NCBI GenBank assembly: GCA_964500415.1 | Contig: CAZCOB010000030.1 | Coordinates: 1-22,927 of the forward strand | Direction: 5' to 3' | DNA: 22,927 nucleotides | Origin: JAFGPF01 sp964500415 | Lineage (GTDB): Bacteria > Chloroflexota > Dehalococcoidia > Dehalococcoidales > RBG-16-60-22 | In this document: positions 14,800 through 22,580 of the stretch, in pieces | Numbering within the stretch: the stretch's first letter is position 1 | How the letters are laid out: every line of letters starts with the position of its first letter | Notes under the pieces: generated by a model | Told to the model about the DNA's origin: nothing | What the model saw: the letters and a program-made list of their open reading frames with translations, nothing else | Database searches by the model: none | Position numbers and translations under genes: made by a program

Positions 14800-16086
14800 T
14801 TGTTTGACAAGGCAGAGATCAGTGTAAGAGCGGGTGACGGTGGCGATGGAGCTGTGGGATTTCGGCGGGAGAAGTTCGTGCCCTACGGCGGACCCGATGG
14901 TGGCGATGGCGGTAAAGGCGGAAATGTAGTTGTAAGGGCGGATGATTCTGTTGATAGTCTGCGTGGATATCGTAGGAAAATGATCTACCGGGCTGAAAGA
15001 GGCAGGAATGGCAGTGGGAGTAAAAAACACGGCAGGAACGGCGAGGACCTTGTGATGGTGGTGCCGGTGGGGACAATAGTGAGAGAGAAGAAAGAAGGCG
15101 GTGCAGATATTATGATCGCTGACCTTTCAAAGGCCGGGGATGAAGTCGTCGCTGCTGTCGGCGGCAAGGGCGGCTGGGGTAACCCTCACTTCACCTCGTC
15201 GACCAATCAGGCGCCGCATATCGCTCAGAGGGGAGCAGCGGGTGAGGAGAGAACTATCCGTCTGGAGATGAGGCTGATTGCGGATGTCGGTATCATAGGT
15301 TATCCTAGCGCCGGTAAATCGACGCTGCTGTCGGCGGCATCGGCAGCGAGGCCGAAAATTGCCAGCTATCCCTTCACGACCATCGAACCGGTACTCGGCG
15401 TTGTTGAAAACGGCTTGGAAAGTTACGTAATTGCGGAGATACCCGGCCTGATAGAGGGTGCCCACCGGGGACGCGGTCTCGGGCACGATTTCCTCCGTCA
15501 TGCCATGCGTACTCATATCCTCATCCACCTTGTTAGTGGCAGCTCGGATTCGCCTCTGGACGACATGATGAGCGTGAATAAAGAGCTTGTCCTTTTCGAT
15601 ATTTCCCTTGCCCGGAAAACGCAAATTATTGCCCTGAACAAAACCGACCTTCCCGAGGTGCAGGAAAGACTGAGCGATTTTAAGAAACAGATTTTCGGCG
15701 CCGGAATAAAAGCCCATTTTATATCTGCGTTAACGGGCCAGGGCGTAGATGAACTTATGTCGGCGGCCCTGAAGGAGCTCAAGGAACAGGTTGCAACGGG
15801 TGAAAAACGTGAGGAACCGATTGTGAAGGTATTCCGGCCTCAGCCTATGGAATCGCGCTTTAGGGTTGACAAAGTCGGGGAAGAGTTTGTAGTGACTGCG
15901 CCCGGCCTGGAACGTATCTATGCCGGCGCCGGTGTCACTCCCGCCGAGCTACGCTGGCAGCTAAATCAACAGCTTAACCAGCTGGGCGTCAACAAAGCCC
16001 TGGATAAGGCTGGAGCGAAGGAAGGCGATAAAATCCGTTGCGGGGGGTTTAACTGGGAGTGGTCTTCCCCCGGGAGGCAAGGATGA
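14800..16086 (+). CDS. obg: GTPase Obg (CgtA)
   Basis: The 428-residue ribosome-associated GTPase has the glycine-rich Obg fold (residues 1 to about 158; VRAGDGGDGAVGFRREKFVP), the G domain (G1 GYPSAGKST; G3 DxPG as EIPGLIEGAHRG; G4 NKTD) and the C-terminal OCT domain (FRVDKVGEEFVVTAPGLERI). It takes part in large-subunit maturation and stress signalling in known bacteria. The start is TTG at 14800, since GGAG lies 7 bp upstream and no other in-frame start fits the family MFDKAEI opening. It overlaps nadD by 4 bp (ATGA), so translation is coupled. Confidence 0.96.
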   Translation: MFDKAEISVRAGDGGDGAVGFRREKFVPYGGPDGGDGGKGGNVVVRADDSVDSLRGYRRKMIYRAERGRNGSGSKKHGRNGEDLVMVVPVGTIVREKKEGGADIMIADLSKAGDEVVAAVGGKGGWGNPHFTSSTNQAPHIAQRGAAGEERTIRLEMRLIADVGIIGYPSAGKSTLLSAASAARPKIASYPFTTIEPVLGVVENGLESYVIAEIPGLIEGAHRGRGLGHDFLRHAMRTHILIHLVSGSSDSPLDDMMSVNKELVLFDISLARKTQIIALNKTDLPEVQERLSDFKKQIFGAGIKAHFISALTGQGVDELMSAALKELKEQVATGEKREEPIVKVFRPQPMESRFRVDKVGEEFVVTAPGLERIYAGAGVTPAELRWQLNQQLNQLGVNKALDKAGAKEGDKIRCGGFNWEWSSPGRQG

Positions 16087-16685
16087 GGATAGGCGTACTG
16101 GGGGGAACGTTCGACCCTGTCCATCGGGGGCATATACTGATGGCCGAAGAGGCACGGGATACTCTGTCACTCTCCGAAGTGCTCTTAGTACCGGCGGGAC
16201 GGCCCATGTCCAAGCCGGCCAGGCCGATAACACCCGCGGAACATCGGCTGGCAATGCTGTGCCTAGCGGTGGCCGGCAAGCCACATTTGCAGGTATCCAC
16301 GATGGAAATAGAACGTCCGGGCCCTTCTTATACGGTTGACACTATTTACCAATTTCGCCGGCAATACGGGAACGATGATATATATTTTATACTGGGCTGG
16401 GACAGCCTGGAGCAGGTCCCGGAGTGGCACGAGCCGGCGCTTTTGATAAGACTGTGCTTCCTGGCGGCGGTACCCCGCCCGGGCTATCCCCACCCCGACC
16501 TTCAGATACTGGAGACCGCCATCCCCGGAATTTCAGGGCGCGTGGTCTTTCTGGAGAAGCCGCAGGTGGATATCAACGCCTCGTCGATACGTGAGAAGGC
16601 GGCAGCGGGGATATCCATTGACGACCTTGTCCTCGCCCCCGTGGCCGAATATATAATTAAGCATAAGCTATATACAGGAGGATGA
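16083..16685 (+). CDS. nadD: Nicotinate-nucleotide adenylyltransferase
   Basis: The 200-residue enzyme joins nicotinate mononucleotide and ATP to deaminated NAD. GVLGGTFDPVHRGHILMAEE carries the nucleotidyltransferase (T/H)xGH-type motif, and INASSIREK the second phosphate-binding motif (ISSTxIR type). The ATG at 16083 overlaps the obg stop and has GGGAGG 5 bp upstream; the longer frame from 16059 lacks family similarity. Obg-NadD linkage is common in bacteria, supporting both calls. Confidence 0.95.
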   Translation: MRIGVLGGTFDPVHRGHILMAEEARDTLSLSEVLLVPAGRPMSKPARPITPAEHRLAMLCLAVAGKPHLQVSTMEIERPGPSYTVDTIYQFRRQYGNDDIYFILGWDSLEQVPEWHEPALLIRLCFLAAVPRPGYPHPDLQILETAIPGISGRVVFLEKPQVDINASSIREKAAAGISIDDLVLAPVAEYIIKHKLYTGG

Positions 16686-16687
16686 AC

Positions 16688-17251
16688 TTGAACGCAATCG
16701 GAATCGTCGGCAGCCCCCGGAAAGGGGGAAATACGGAGACGTTGACCGCCCACTGCCTGAAGGCCATCGCCGAGGAGGGGCTGGATACGGAACTTATCAG
16801 TCTTGCAGGCCTTGACATTAAAGGGTGTAACGCCTGCGGATACTGTTCCGACCATGAAGGCTGCTCCATCGAGGATGACCTGCAGCCCGTGTACGCCAAG
16901 ATGGTAGAAACAGATGCAATCATTGTGGGCTCTCCGGTATACTATAGCTCGTCCACTTCGCTGGTGAAGGGTTTCTTGGAGAGGGCCGCGTACATGTCGC
17001 GGGGTTCAAGGGTTTTCAAGGGGAAGGTCGGCGGCCCGCTGGTGGTTGCCCGCCGGGGCGGTCAGAACTTCACCTTTGCCGAGCTCCTGTTCTGGTTCCA
17101 CATCAATCAGATAATTAATCCCGGCTCCACCTACTGGAACATGGCCTTTGGACGGAAGGAGGGCGAGGTAATTGAGGACGAGGAAGGGCTGAATACCGCC
17201 TGGAACTTCGGCAAGAACGTGGCTGCTCTCGTAAAAAAGCTGAAGGCGTAG
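16688..17251 (+). CDS. Iron-sulfur flavoprotein (NADPH-dependent FMN reductase family)
   Basis: A flavodoxin-fold protein of about 187 residues. IGIVGSPRKGGNTETL binds the FMN phosphate. The next loop has Cys47, Cys50, Cys53 and Cys59 (CX2CX2CX5C), the compact motif of Isf proteins, which hold a [4Fe-4S] cluster beside FMN. GSPVYYSSSTSLVKGFLERA is the second flavin contact. It probably carries electrons between one- and two-electron partners; the partner is unknown. The TTG at 16688 is preferred: AGGAGG sits 6 bp before it but directly abuts the ATG at 16682, which would leave no spacing. It is coupled to nadD. Confidence 0.85.
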   Translation: MNAIGIVGSPRKGGNTETLTAHCLKAIAEEGLDTELISLAGLDIKGCNACGYCSDHEGCSIEDDLQPVYAKMVETDAIIVGSPVYYSSSTSLVKGFLERAAYMSRGSRVFKGKVGGPLVVARRGGQNFTFAELLFWFHINQIINPGSTYWNMAFGRKEGEVIEDEEGLNTAWNFGKNVAALVKKLKA

Positions 17252-17252
17252 C

Positions 17253-17282
17253 TGGTCATCCCCTTTGCCCTTAGGCTATAAT
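17253..17282 (+). promoter_or_regulatory. Possible promoter for the MaoC pair
   Basis: TGGTCA (17253-17258) and TATAAT (17277-17282) are spaced by 18 bp. This would give the two dehydratase genes their own start inside the obg run. Confidence 0.5.
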
Positions 17283-17315
17283 ATAGCGTCTAGTATAAAC
17301 GCGGAGGTATCCCCC

Positions 17316-17741
17316 TTGACTGATGAACCGGTAATCAGCGAAGAGCTCCAGGGCCTGCTCAATGTCGAGTTCGGCCCGGAAATTTATGAGGTTGAAAAGG
17401 GCTTCTTAAAGAAGTTCACCGAGGCTATCGACGACCCCAACCCCGCCTGGCGGCAGGTAACGCCCCCCACCTTCCCCGCCGCCCTCGTGCCCACCGCGTT
17501 ATTGCACCGGCTTTTCAACGCCAGGACCCCGCTTACCCGCCTCCTCAACGGCGCCAGCGAGCTTGAGTATTTACAGCCCATTAAAGTGGGCGACGTTATC
17601 TCCGTGACCAGCAGGCTCACCCGGCTGCGCCAAATGGAGGGCAAGGAAGGCCCCACGCTCTTTATGTTTACAGAGGTCACCTGTACCAACCAGCGGGGTG
17701 ATGTGGCGGTAAAGGGGAAAAACACCTACGTCAAGTACTAG
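17316..17741 (+). CDS. FAS1-like / MaoC-type dehydratase, small non-catalytic-type subunit
   Basis: A 141-residue hot-dog-fold protein resembling the N-terminal MaoC (FAS1-like dehydratase) domain. VPTALLHRLFNARTPLTRLL, then LNGASELEYLQPIKVGDVIS, and VTCTNQRGDVAVKGKNTYVK follow the family layout. It lacks the Asp/His active-site pattern of (R)-hydratases, which the next gene has. In HadAB-like systems such a subunit binds the acyl chain and pairs with a catalytic partner. The start is TTG at 17316, with GGAGG 9 bp upstream; a longer reading from 17265 covers non-coding leader. The substrate is unknown. Confidence 0.75.
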   Translation: MTDEPVISEELQGLLNVEFGPEIYEVEKGFLKKFTEAIDDPNPAWRQVTPPTFPAALVPTALLHRLFNARTPLTRLLNGASELEYLQPIKVGDVISVTSRLTRLRQMEGKEGPTLFMFTEVTCTNQRGDVAVKGKNTYVKY

Positions 17742-17751
17742 CGGGAGAAAA

Positions 17752-18183
17752 ATGGCCGAGCAGGTTTATTACGAAGATATCGAGGCAGGCAGCGAGATAC
17801 CGGCACTGGTAAAGTACCCCACGACCATGCAGCTGGTAAAATACGCCGGCGCCTCCGGCGACTACTACCAGATACACTACGATAAGGATTTTGCCGTTGC
17901 CAATGGCCTCCCCGGCGTTATCGTTCACGGCTGGCTGACCCTTTCTTTCCTGGGGCAGATGCTCACCGACTGGCTCGGCGAGGGGGGCGCGTTGTTAAAG
18001 TTGAGCGGCAGCTACCGGGGCATGAATAAAGTACACGAGGACATTATCTGCAACGGCAAGGTGACTAAAAAGTATGTCGAGGAAGGTAAAAACTGCGCCC
18101 GGGTGGAAATCTGGGCGGAGAACCCGCAGGGCGATAAAACAGTGACGGGCGCTGCGGTGGTCACTCTGCCTTCGCGGGGCTAG
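17752..18183 (+). CDS. MaoC-family (R)-specific enoyl-CoA hydratase / dehydratase
   Basis: The 143-residue hot-dog protein has the hydratase-2 motif, with Asp and His of the catalytic pair in YAGASGDYYQIHYDKDFA, then GLPGVIVHGWL. Enzymes of this type add water across trans-2-enoyl thioesters or remove it from 3-hydroxyacyl thioesters. It lies 10 bp after the previous subunit with GGGAG before the ATG, so the two probably form a heterodimer as in HadAB-type dehydratases. The last 23 bp overlap the 3' end of the convergent methyltransferase gene. Confidence 0.85.
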   Translation: MAEQVYYEDIEAGSEIPALVKYPTTMQLVKYAGASGDYYQIHYDKDFAVANGLPGVIVHGWLTLSFLGQMLTDWLGEGGALLKLSGSYRGMNKVHEDIICNGKVTKKYVEEGKNCARVEIWAENPQGDKTVTGAAVVTLPSRG

Positions 18184-19678
18184 TCTGTGCCAGTATCAAT
18201 GGATGGCGTTCGCCGGGCGCCTCGCCGGGGTCTTTATACCCCGCCCCGACAGCTCCTATCTCCAGAATCTTAAATCCTGTCTCACCCAGCATCTTATCGT
18301 ATTCTTCTAGGCCGTAGTTGCTCCAGTACATCGTCACGCCGAAGTAGTCGTCCGTGTACGGGGCGTCGTTGCAGTAGCTGAACGTCGCCAGGAGGTATCC
18401 CCCCGGTTTAAGCCAGCCGTAGATTCGGCGTAGTAGGTCCGGGTGCTCCTCACGCGGTAGATGGAAAATCGAGTAGAATGCGGTGGCAGCATCGAAACTC
18501 GCCGGTGGGAGCTCTACCGACATGATATCGCCGTGGATGAAGGTGGCGTCGATATCATTCGCCAGGGCGCGGTTAATCATACCGCCGGATATATCCACTC
18601 CGGTGACTTTAAAGCGCCGTGCCAGGGTATGCGCTACCGGAATACCGACCCCGCAGCCGATATCGAGCACGTTCGCCCCGTCACTTAGTCGGTCTGTGAG
18701 CAGGTGGATTACTGCAGGTGGTTCTGCCTGGCGCTTTTCTTCGTATTCGGCCGCCAGGCGGTCGTACGACCGCCGCACCAGGTCTTTGTAATCTACGGTC
18801 GCGTCGTTGACGGGCCTGATTTTACTTCTCTGGGAAACGATGGCTATCCAGTCGCCGCCTTCTTCGTACGGTGTGCCGGCCAGGTCGTTCCAGACATTAA
18901 CGATTACGAATCCGGTGTTCTGCAACGCTTGCCGGATGGACTGGAGCGTGTGGTCGTGAAACCAGTTCCGGTATACGGATATCTTTTCTTCATCAACGAC
19001 GGTGTACTGGTCCAGCCACACGTTGTCCTCGGAGTAATCAAAACCCTGCTCTAGAACCAGATGTGTACCCGACCGCCAGAAACCGCCGTCGCTGGCGTAC
19101 CAACCGTTTTGTTTTCCAGCTTTCGCTCTTTGCGCTCGGGTCGTCACGTCGAATATGAACAGGCCGTCGGGCTTCAGGGTCTGGTGTATTTTCGCAAAGA
19201 GTTCGTCCCTCTTTGCGTCCGGGAAGGTGCACATTTCTCCGTGTGTCTGTATCGCTGCGTCGAAATCGCCGGAGTAGTCGATATCGAAGAAGTTCATGCA
19301 TCGATAGTCAATGTCAAGCCCCTGCTCTTTCGCTTGCGCAATTGCGTAATTGAGTGACCTTTGTGAAATATCGACGCCGGTTACCTTCATCCCTTTCCCG
19401 GCGAGCCGGCTGGCGTACAGCCCCGGCCCGCAGCCCAGGTCAAGTACCCTGTCCCCCGGCCTTAACGTGCCCGAGGAAACAAGGTGCTCGACCTCTCGGT
19501 CGATGGTATCGGGCCTTCTGCTCGCGGCGTCGTGGTCGGGATTCAGGTGTGCCTCCAGCATGCTCTTGGATATATGCGGGTCGTCCCAGAAGCGCGCTTC
19601 ACCCGGCTCGAACAAAGGCGGCTTTTGTGAATACCGCAGTATCAACGATAAGATATCCGTGTATTTCTTGTCGGTCAT
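18161..19678 (-). CDS. Tandem-domain SAM-dependent methyltransferase
   Basis: The 505-residue protein holds two class I methyltransferase domains in one chain. The first has VLDLGCGPG at residues 78-86, the second VLDIGCGVG near 340; each is followed by a GVDIS acidic loop, so both seem able to bind SAM. The first resembles small-molecule methyltransferases that read ...ISQRSLNYA after motif I. The second ends with LKPGGYLLATFSY. The substrate is unknown. The ATG overlaps the nitroreductase stop by 4 bp, so the pair is coupled; its own ribosome binding site is poor. Codons 109 to about 115 coincide with a TGCGCA repeat copy. Confidence 0.82.
   Translation of the reverse strand: MTDKKYTDILSLILRYSQKPPLFEPGEARFWDDPHISKSMLEAHLNPDHDAASRRPDTIDREVEHLVSSGTLRPGDRVLDLGCGPGLYASRLAGKGMKVTGVDISQRSLNYAIAQAKEQGLDIDYRCMNFFDIDYSGDFDAAIQTHGEMCTFPDAKRDELFAKIHQTLKPDGLFIFDVTTRAQRAKAGKQNGWYASDGGFWRSGTHLVLEQGFDYSEDNVWLDQYTVVDEEKISVYRNWFHDHTLQSIRQALQNTGFVIVNVWNDLAGTPYEEGGDWIAIVSQRSKIRPVNDATVDYKDLVRRSYDRLAAEYEEKRQAEPPAVIHLLTDRLSDGANVLDIGCGVGIPVAHTLARRFKVTGVDISGGMINRALANDIDATFIHGDIMSVELPPASFDAATAFYSIFHLPREEHPDLLRRIYGWLKPGGYLLATFSYCNDAPYTDDYFGVTMYWSNYGLEEYDKMLGETGFKILEIGAVGAGYKDPGEAPGERHPLILAQTSPAKAE
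19337..19356. repeat. TGCGCA interspersed repeat, copy iv (inside coding sequence)
   Basis: This stretch matches the reverse complement of copy i at 19 of 20 positions (TGCGCA at 19337, TGCGTA at 19345, then ATTGAG). It lies within the methyltransferase gene, in frame and without disrupting it. It may be a true repeat copy or convergent coding sequence. Confidence 0.45.
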
Positions 19679-20313
19679 TCGCGCGAACCTGGTGATGCAC
19701 TATATTTTTGCTCATAGCTATTTATAAAAGCAATATCCGGTATCTTTTTACGCTCTATCGGCCCCGGTTCCTCGTCTCTATACCCTATTGGCATGAGAAA
19801 CAAACAGGCGTAATTATTGGGTAGGTTTAATATATATGAGGCTTTCTTAACATCTAGGAAACCGACCCAGCATGCGCTTAAGCCATAGTTGACGGCGGTT
19901 AGAAAGATATGCTCACCCGGAATCATCGGAACGCTATTGTTAAACAGGAGGGAGACCGCCCGCTGGTCCGGATAGTCCTGCAGGTATTTTATGAATTCCG
20001 GCGTGAATCTCTCTTTATTTACTGCCAGGCTAAAGTCGTCCTCCGTCAGGCCGCGGAGCTCTTCATCCAGTTCAGCGCAGAGGGCGATGACCAGGGGAGC
20101 GGTAGCAATCCACTCCTGTCTTCCGGCAGCCTGAGATAATTGCCTGATAATCTTACTGTCCGTCGCCACGCCGAAAAGCCACCCCTGGCCGTTGCCCCCG
20201 GATGGCGCCAGTTGCGCGCTCTCAATCAGGGCGTTTATTATTTTATTAGGTACCGGAGTGTCTTTAAATCTCCTGACCGACCTTCGCTTCTTGATTACTT
20301 CAAAATATTCCAT
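19675..20313 (-). CDS. Nitroreductase-family flavoprotein
   Basis: A 212-residue FMN-dependent oxidoreductase. FEVIKKRRSVRRFKDTPV is the classic N-terminal FMN-phosphate motif; SAQLAPSGGNGQGWLF follows, and GLSACWVGFLDVKKAS with FLMPIGYRDEE closes the domain. Such enzymes reduce nitro groups, quinones or flavins, or dehydrogenate small molecules; some act in dehalogenation or cofactor synthesis. AGAGGT precedes the ATG. It leads the operon with the tandem methyltransferase, suggesting a two-step small-molecule modification, which is inference. Confidence 0.88.
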   Translation of the reverse strand: MEYFEVIKKRRSVRRFKDTPVPNKIINALIESAQLAPSGGNGQGWLFGVATDSKIIRQLSQAAGRQEWIATAPLVIALCAELDEELRGLTEDDFSLAVNKERFTPEFIKYLQDYPDQRAVSLLFNNSVPMIPGEHIFLTAVNYGLSACWVGFLDVKKASYILNLPNNYACLFLMPIGYRDEEPGPIERKKIPDIAFINSYEQKYSASPGSRE

Positions 20314-20346
20314 ACTATTACCTCTAAAATTTGTGGGATAGTTCTG

Positions 20347-20374
20347 ATTATATCATATAGAATTGAAATAGCAA
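20347..20374 (-). promoter_or_regulatory. Promoter for the nitroreductase-methyltransferase operon
   Basis: On the minus strand TTGCTA (20369-20374) is followed after 16 bp by TATAAT (20347-20352). A TG one base before the -10 makes an extended -10. Confidence 0.6.
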
Positions 20375-20380
20375 GAGGTG

Positions 20381-20409
20381 TTGACATCCGGTAACGTCGG
20401 GACTATCAT
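20381..20409 (+). promoter_or_regulatory. Promoter for the archease-rtcB operon
   Basis: A perfect TTGACA (20381-20386), 17-bp spacer and TATCAT (20404-20409; 5 of 6). The start should lie near 20416, giving a leader of about 14 bases. It diverges from the nitroreductase promoter; the two -35 elements are about 7 bp apart. Confidence 0.8.
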
Positions 20410-20429
20410 TGTAGCCCAAGGGAAGAAAC

Positions 20430-20840
20430 ATGAAAAAGTATGAGCTTATTGAGCATACCTCGGACACCGGCCTGGTGGCTTACGGCAAGACGCTGGCGGA
20501 GGCCTTCGCCAATGCCGCCGCCGGCATGTTCTCGATTATCGCTGAACCTGACAGCGTGCGGGAGGTCGAATCGCGCCGCGTTGAGGCGAGTGGGGATGAC
20601 ATCGAGGGCCTGCTTTTCGAGTGGCTGAACAGCCTGCTGTATTACTTCGACGTTGAAATGTTGCTCTTCAAACGATTCGATATTACGGAGTTTGAAGATA
20701 CCCGTCTGGTGGCCGAATGCCGCGGAGAAAAATACGACCCCTCCCGCCACCGCCTGAAAACGGGGGTGAAGTCGGCCACCTACCACATGCTGGAGGTAGA
20801 CCGGCGGCAAAACCGGGTGCGGGTAATTTTCGATGTTTAG
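20430..20840 (+). CDS. Archease
   Basis: The 136-residue archease family protein assists RtcB ligase by promoting guanylylation and multiple turnover. The N-terminus YELIEHTSDTGLVAYGKTLA contains the conserved metal-ligand Asp region; EGLLFEWLNSLLYYFD and KTGVKSATYHML, and the C-terminal VRVIFDV, complete the family pattern. Length is normal. It precedes rtcB by 11 bp in the same transcript, the standard arrangement, which supports both assignments. AAGGGA lies before the ATG. Confidence 0.94.
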   Translation: MKKYELIEHTSDTGLVAYGKTLAEAFANAAAGMFSIIAEPDSVREVESRRVEASGDDIEGLLFEWLNSLLYYFDVEMLLFKRFDITEFEDTRLVAECRGEKYDPSRHRLKTGVKSATYHMLEVDRRQNRVRVIFDV

Positions 20841-20851
20841 GAGGTGAGGCC

Positions 20852-22309
20852 ATGCCGAAGTGGGAAGGTAAACTGGAAAAAGTCGACGAGTTCCGCTGGC
20901 GTATCCCGAAAAGCTACAAAAAGGGCATGCGCGTCGACGGCCTTATTTATGCGGATGAAGGTATGCTCCGGCAGATTATCGACGACCAGGCCCCGGAGCA
21001 GGTGGCCAACGTGGCTTTTCTGCCCGGCATCGTGGGGAAATCCCTGGCCATGCCGGATATCCACTGGGGCTACGGCTTCGCCATCGGCGGGGTGGCGGCG
21101 ATGCGCGTCAATGACGGCGTGGTATCGCCGGGAGGGGTGGGCTTCGATATCAACTGCGGCGTCCGCATCATGCGCACCAATCTGACAAGAGAAGACGTCA
21201 GCCCGAAGATAAAAGAGCTCATCGATGCCCTTTTCTACGCCGTGCCTTCCGGGGTGGGTTCGAGAGGTAAAATCAAACTCGGTTCCAGGGAGATTGACCA
21301 GGTTCTGGTGAAAGGTTCGAGGTGGGCAGTCGAGAAGGGGTACGGTCGACCGGAAGACCTGGAGACTACGGAAGGAAAGGGGGAGATGGAGGGCACCGAC
21401 CCCCAGCGTGTCAGCCAGCGGGCGAAGGAGCGCGGTATACCCCAGCTGGGCACCCTCGGTGCTGGCAACCATTTCCTGGAGGTTGCCGTCATCGACGAAA
21501 TTTACGAGCCAGATATAGCCAGGGCTATGGGCATGGAACGGGTGGGGCAGGTTGTGCTCTACGTCCACTGCGGGTCACGCGGACTGGGCCATCAGGTCGC
21601 CGACGACTATATCAAGGAGATGGTGCGGGCGATGCAGAAGTACGGTATCGAAGTGCCGGACCGCCAGCTGTCCTGCGCTCCGGTAAATTCGCCGGAAGGT
21701 AAAAACTACCTCGCCGCGATGCGCTGCGCCGCCAATTACGCCTGGGCCAACCGGCAGTGCATCACCCACTGGGTGCGTGAGGCCTTCTGCCGCGTTATGG
21801 GCATGAGCGAAAACGATGCCGGTCTCCAGCTTATTTATGACGTTACCCATAACATCGCCAAGATTGAAGACCACGAGGTCGATGGTAAAAAAGAGAAGCT
21901 CTGTGTGCACCGCAAGGGCGCCACCCGCGCTTTCCCCGCCGGCCACCCGGATATCCCGCAAAAATACGCCAGAATCGGGCAGCCCATCCTTATCCCCGGG
22001 GACATGGGGCGGGCTTCTTACGTGCTCGTGGGTACGGAGCGGGCTATGAGCGATACATTCGGTTCCACCTGTCACGGCGCCGGTCGCATGCGTAGCCGTT
22101 CCGCGATGAAGAAGCAAACCAGCGGGAGAGATGTACTGGCGGCGCTGGAAGCCAGCGGCGTTACCGTGCGGGCGGGTAGTATGTCCGGCCTCGCCGAGGA
22201 AGCCCCGGAAGCGTATAAAGACGTGGCGGACGTGGTCAGGGTGGCGCATGGCGCCGGTATCTCCAGGAAAGTCGCCCGCACCAGGCCGATAGCGGTGGTG
22301 AAGGGGTAA
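20852..22309 (+). CDS. rtcB: RNA-splicing ligase RtcB
   Basis: The 485-residue GTP- and Mn-dependent RNA ligase joins 2',3'-cyclic-phosphate (or 3'-phosphate) and 5'-OH RNA ends. Metal ligands are visible: Cys102 (DINCGVRI), His207 (GAGNHFLEV), and His in VHCGSRGLGHQV and VTHNIAKIEDH. The nucleophile that carries GMP is His408 in STCHGAGRM. Length is normal for the family. The ATG at 20852 follows TAGGAGGTGAGG and matches the family start MPKWEGKLEKV; the longer frame overlaps archease. The role may be tRNA or rRNA repair; no RtcA or RtcR is present. Confidence 0.97.
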   Translation: MPKWEGKLEKVDEFRWRIPKSYKKGMRVDGLIYADEGMLRQIIDDQAPEQVANVAFLPGIVGKSLAMPDIHWGYGFAIGGVAAMRVNDGVVSPGGVGFDINCGVRIMRTNLTREDVSPKIKELIDALFYAVPSGVGSRGKIKLGSREIDQVLVKGSRWAVEKGYGRPEDLETTEGKGEMEGTDPQRVSQRAKERGIPQLGTLGAGNHFLEVAVIDEIYEPDIARAMGMERVGQVVLYVHCGSRGLGHQVADDYIKEMVRAMQKYGIEVPDRQLSCAPVNSPEGKNYLAAMRCAANYAWANRQCITHWVREAFCRVMGMSENDAGLQLIYDVTHNIAKIEDHEVDGKKEKLCVHRKGATRAFPAGHPDIPQKYARIGQPILIPGDMGRASYVLVGTERAMSDTFGSTCHGAGRMRSRSAMKKQTSGRDVLAALEASGVTVRAGSMSGLAEEAPEAYKDVADVVRVAHGAGISRKVARTRPIAVVKG

Positions 22310-22311
22310 TA

Positions 22312-22569
22312 ATGAATCCCAGATATTCTGAAGGCCAGAAAGTAAAAATACTCCCCCTCATCGATGGCTTCGGGCACCCCGACCCGCGCGTAAAGGAATG
22401 AGTCGGCAAGATTGGCATTGTTGTTAAATCCTGTTACGTTTCCGGTGACGAAGTCTGGGAAAAGGCGTTAAAGCTGGAGGACACGTACTGCTACGATATC
22501 CGGCTGGACGGGGGTGGGGATATAGTGCGGGGCATACCGGAGTTTGGGGTAGAGCCTCAGCTTTATTAG
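22312..22569 (+). pseudogene. Small SH3-like protein gene interrupted by an in-frame TGA
   Basis: An 86-codon frame begins 3 bp after rtcB: MNPRYSEGQKVKILPLIDGF, on to RVKE, then TGA at 22399-22401, then VGKIGIVVKSCYVSGDEVWE and DTYCYDIRLDGGGDIVRGIP until TAG at 22567-22569. Reading continues in the same frame with coding character on both sides, so one stop splits a single gene. The N-terminal GQKV and VGKxGxVV resemble small SH3-like or KOW-type proteins. TGG to TGA (Trp lost) is the simplest cause. Recoding is possible but unsupported: TGA ends several other genes here, and no convincing selenocysteine hairpin was seen. It has no strong ribosome binding site. Confidence 0.6.
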
Positions 22570-22580
22570 CATGGGCAAAT

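Noticed and set aside
22399..22440. Selenocysteine insertion at the TGA
   Set aside because: No clear stem-loop of the bacterial SECIS type lies directly after the TGA, and the flanking residues fit Trp better. Kept only as an alternative to be tested.
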